This document shows, piece by piece, positions 61,220-64,000 of a DNA stretch of 64,000 bases. Location: positions 180,185 through 244,184 of the forward strand of contig JASFYN010000003.1 of assembly GCA_030055615.1 (NCBI GenBank), given 5' to 3'. A program made the translations under genes and the position numbers. The notes below the pieces were generated by a model that saw only the letters and a list, made by a program, of their open reading frames with translations, was not told the DNA's origin and searched no databases. The stretch comes from Methanothermobacter sp. GTDB taxonomy: Archaea; Methanobacteriota; Methanobacteria; Methanobacteriales; DSM-23052. The stretch's first letter is position 1. Every line of letters starts with the position of its first letter.

Positions 61220-61371
<152 letters not shown>

Positions 61372-61398
61372 TGTACTCGTTCTCTTCCACAATCAAAA

Positions 61399-61411
61399 TT
61401 TTTTTCTTCTT
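61399..61411 (+). terminator. U-rich terminator after the tRNA-Gly pair
   Basis: T7 followed by CTTCTT, about 28 bases downstream of the second tRNA on the same strand. Confidence 0.5.
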
Positions 61412-61443
61412 GGTATTTGTTTCAAAAACTTGGGAGAAAAAAG

Positions 61444-61450
61444 TTTATAA
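61444..61450 (+). promoter_or_regulatory. TATA box for the HMG-CoA synthase operon
   Basis: TTTATAA with a purine-rich BRE-like flank (GAGAAAAAAG). Expected start about 61473; leader about 65 bases. Confidence 0.5.
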
Positions 61451-61537
61451 GCTTATAGAGGAATGTTAAAATAAAATCTTATATTTCAAATTTTGGTTGG
61501 AAAGATCTTCATCTAATTAAAATAGGTTGTGATTTTC

Positions 61538-63739
<2,202 letters not shown>

Positions 63740-63741
<2 letters not shown>

Positions 63742-63747
63742 AAAAAA
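63740..63747 (-). terminator. U-rich terminator of the thermosome gene
   Basis: T8 on the minus strand, 20 bases past the thermosome stop, overlapping the thiolase stop codon on the other strand. Confidence 0.5.
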
Positions 63748-63767
63748 GGAAGAAGTTTAGGAGGGGT

Positions 63768-64000
63768 TTACATTGGTGGCATTCCGCCTTCCATTCCCTC
63801 CATTCCTTCTCCTTCTTCTCCACCTTCTTCTCCTGCAGCGGCTATGACATCATCGATTCTTAGTATCATCTCTGCTGCTTCTGCTGCTGATTGTATGGCT
63901 TGTTTTTTGACTCTGTGTGGTTCTAGTACTCCAGCTTCTTTCATGTCAACTACTTTACCCTCGAAAACATCTAAGCCCATGTATGGTGACTCTTCATGGG
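63768..64000 (-). CDS. Thermosome (group II chaperonin) subunit, C-terminal part
   Basis: Partial; the 5' part is outside the window. The visible ~77 residues read [16 protein letters not shown], then [15 protein letters not shown] and a flexible Gly/Glu/Met tail ending EGGMPPM, the standard end of archaeal thermosome subunits. It folds proteins in an ATP-driven double ring. Convergent with the thiolase gene. From memory the same neighbour occurs in M. thermautotrophicus. Confidence 0.93.
   Translation of the reverse strand, partial: HEESPYMGLDVFEGKVVDMKEAGVLEPHRVKKQAIQSAAEAAEMILRIDDVIAAAGEEGGEEGEGMEGMEGGMPPM

Overview
The window comes from a thermophilic hydrogenotrophic methanogen of the order Methanobacteriales, most like a lower-G+C relative of Methanothermobacter. 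The evidence is gene content: mch (methanopterin C1 pathway), cfbC (coenzyme F430 synthesis), arfB (archaeal riboflavin/F420 route), cobQ, a short archaeal-type purA, archaeal LonB, thermosome, L37e, LSm, archaeal HMG-CoA synthase plus thiolase, and a secreted enzyme with pseudomurein-binding repeats. From memory, mch-thyA-metE-(DUF1894)-(DUF1890) and later lon, cobQ, HMG-CoA synthase, thiolase and thermosome follow the order of M. thermautotrophicus genes around MTH773-794. I see no CRISPR array, complete insertion sequence, rRNA or obvious replication origin.

Layout. 1-5.9 kb: thiD/purA, a lipoprotein and small membrane protein, a YdjM-like membrane hydrolase, galE and an MFS exporter. 6-9.2 kb: an unusual two-gene unit, a ribokinase-fold/AAA+ fusion followed by a TPR-CPBP membrane protease. 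9.2-12.5 kb: galU, small conserved genes, tRNA-Leu(GAG), and a secreted transglutaminase-like putative pseudomurein peptidase with a hairpin leader. 12.5-19.8 kb: mostly minus-strand housekeeping genes (DUF371, cfbC, CBS, U32 peptidase, purF, Toprim, rpl37e, LSm). 19.3-23 kb: PUA protein, arfB, and a ribonucleotide reductase split by a 227-aa intein. 23-29.2 kb: GT-C-like membrane protein, Ski2-like helicase, acyl-CoA ligase and its XRE-cupin regulator. 29.4-31.1 kb: an extracytoplasmic set (anchored DJ-1/PfpI, anchored thermonuclease, zinc-ribbon lipoprotein) with a candidate 25-codon small gene. 31.1-35.6 kb: the C1/methionine cluster. 35.6-42 kb: GNAT, tRNA-Ala(GGC), DUF354, hypAB, prs, lonB and a PAS protein. 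42-48.8 kb: cobQ, a DASS transporter, an orphan N4-cytosine methyltransferase, a free-standing ATP-cone, pheT and YjbQ. 48.8-56.6 kb: DUF362 ferredoxin and uvrC/uvrBA. 56.6-60.4 kb: gene debris followed by a type II P-type ATPase. 60.4-64 kb: a DUF1624 protein, two tRNA-Gly genes, HMG-CoA synthase, thiolase and the 3' end of a thermosome subunit.

Themes. Convergent neighbours overlap at their 3' ends in eight places. Many genes start with TTG or GTG behind a GGTGA- or GGAGG-type ribosome binding site, and in several cases that site contains an in-frame GTG that makes the gene look too long. Two genes have ribosome binding sites that point to AUU or AUA. The most unusual loci are the ribokinase-AAA+/TPR-CPBP pair, the intein that seems to be losing its endonuclease, the reductase without an ATP-cone alongside a separate ATP-cone gene, and two perfect hairpins at predicted transcript starts.
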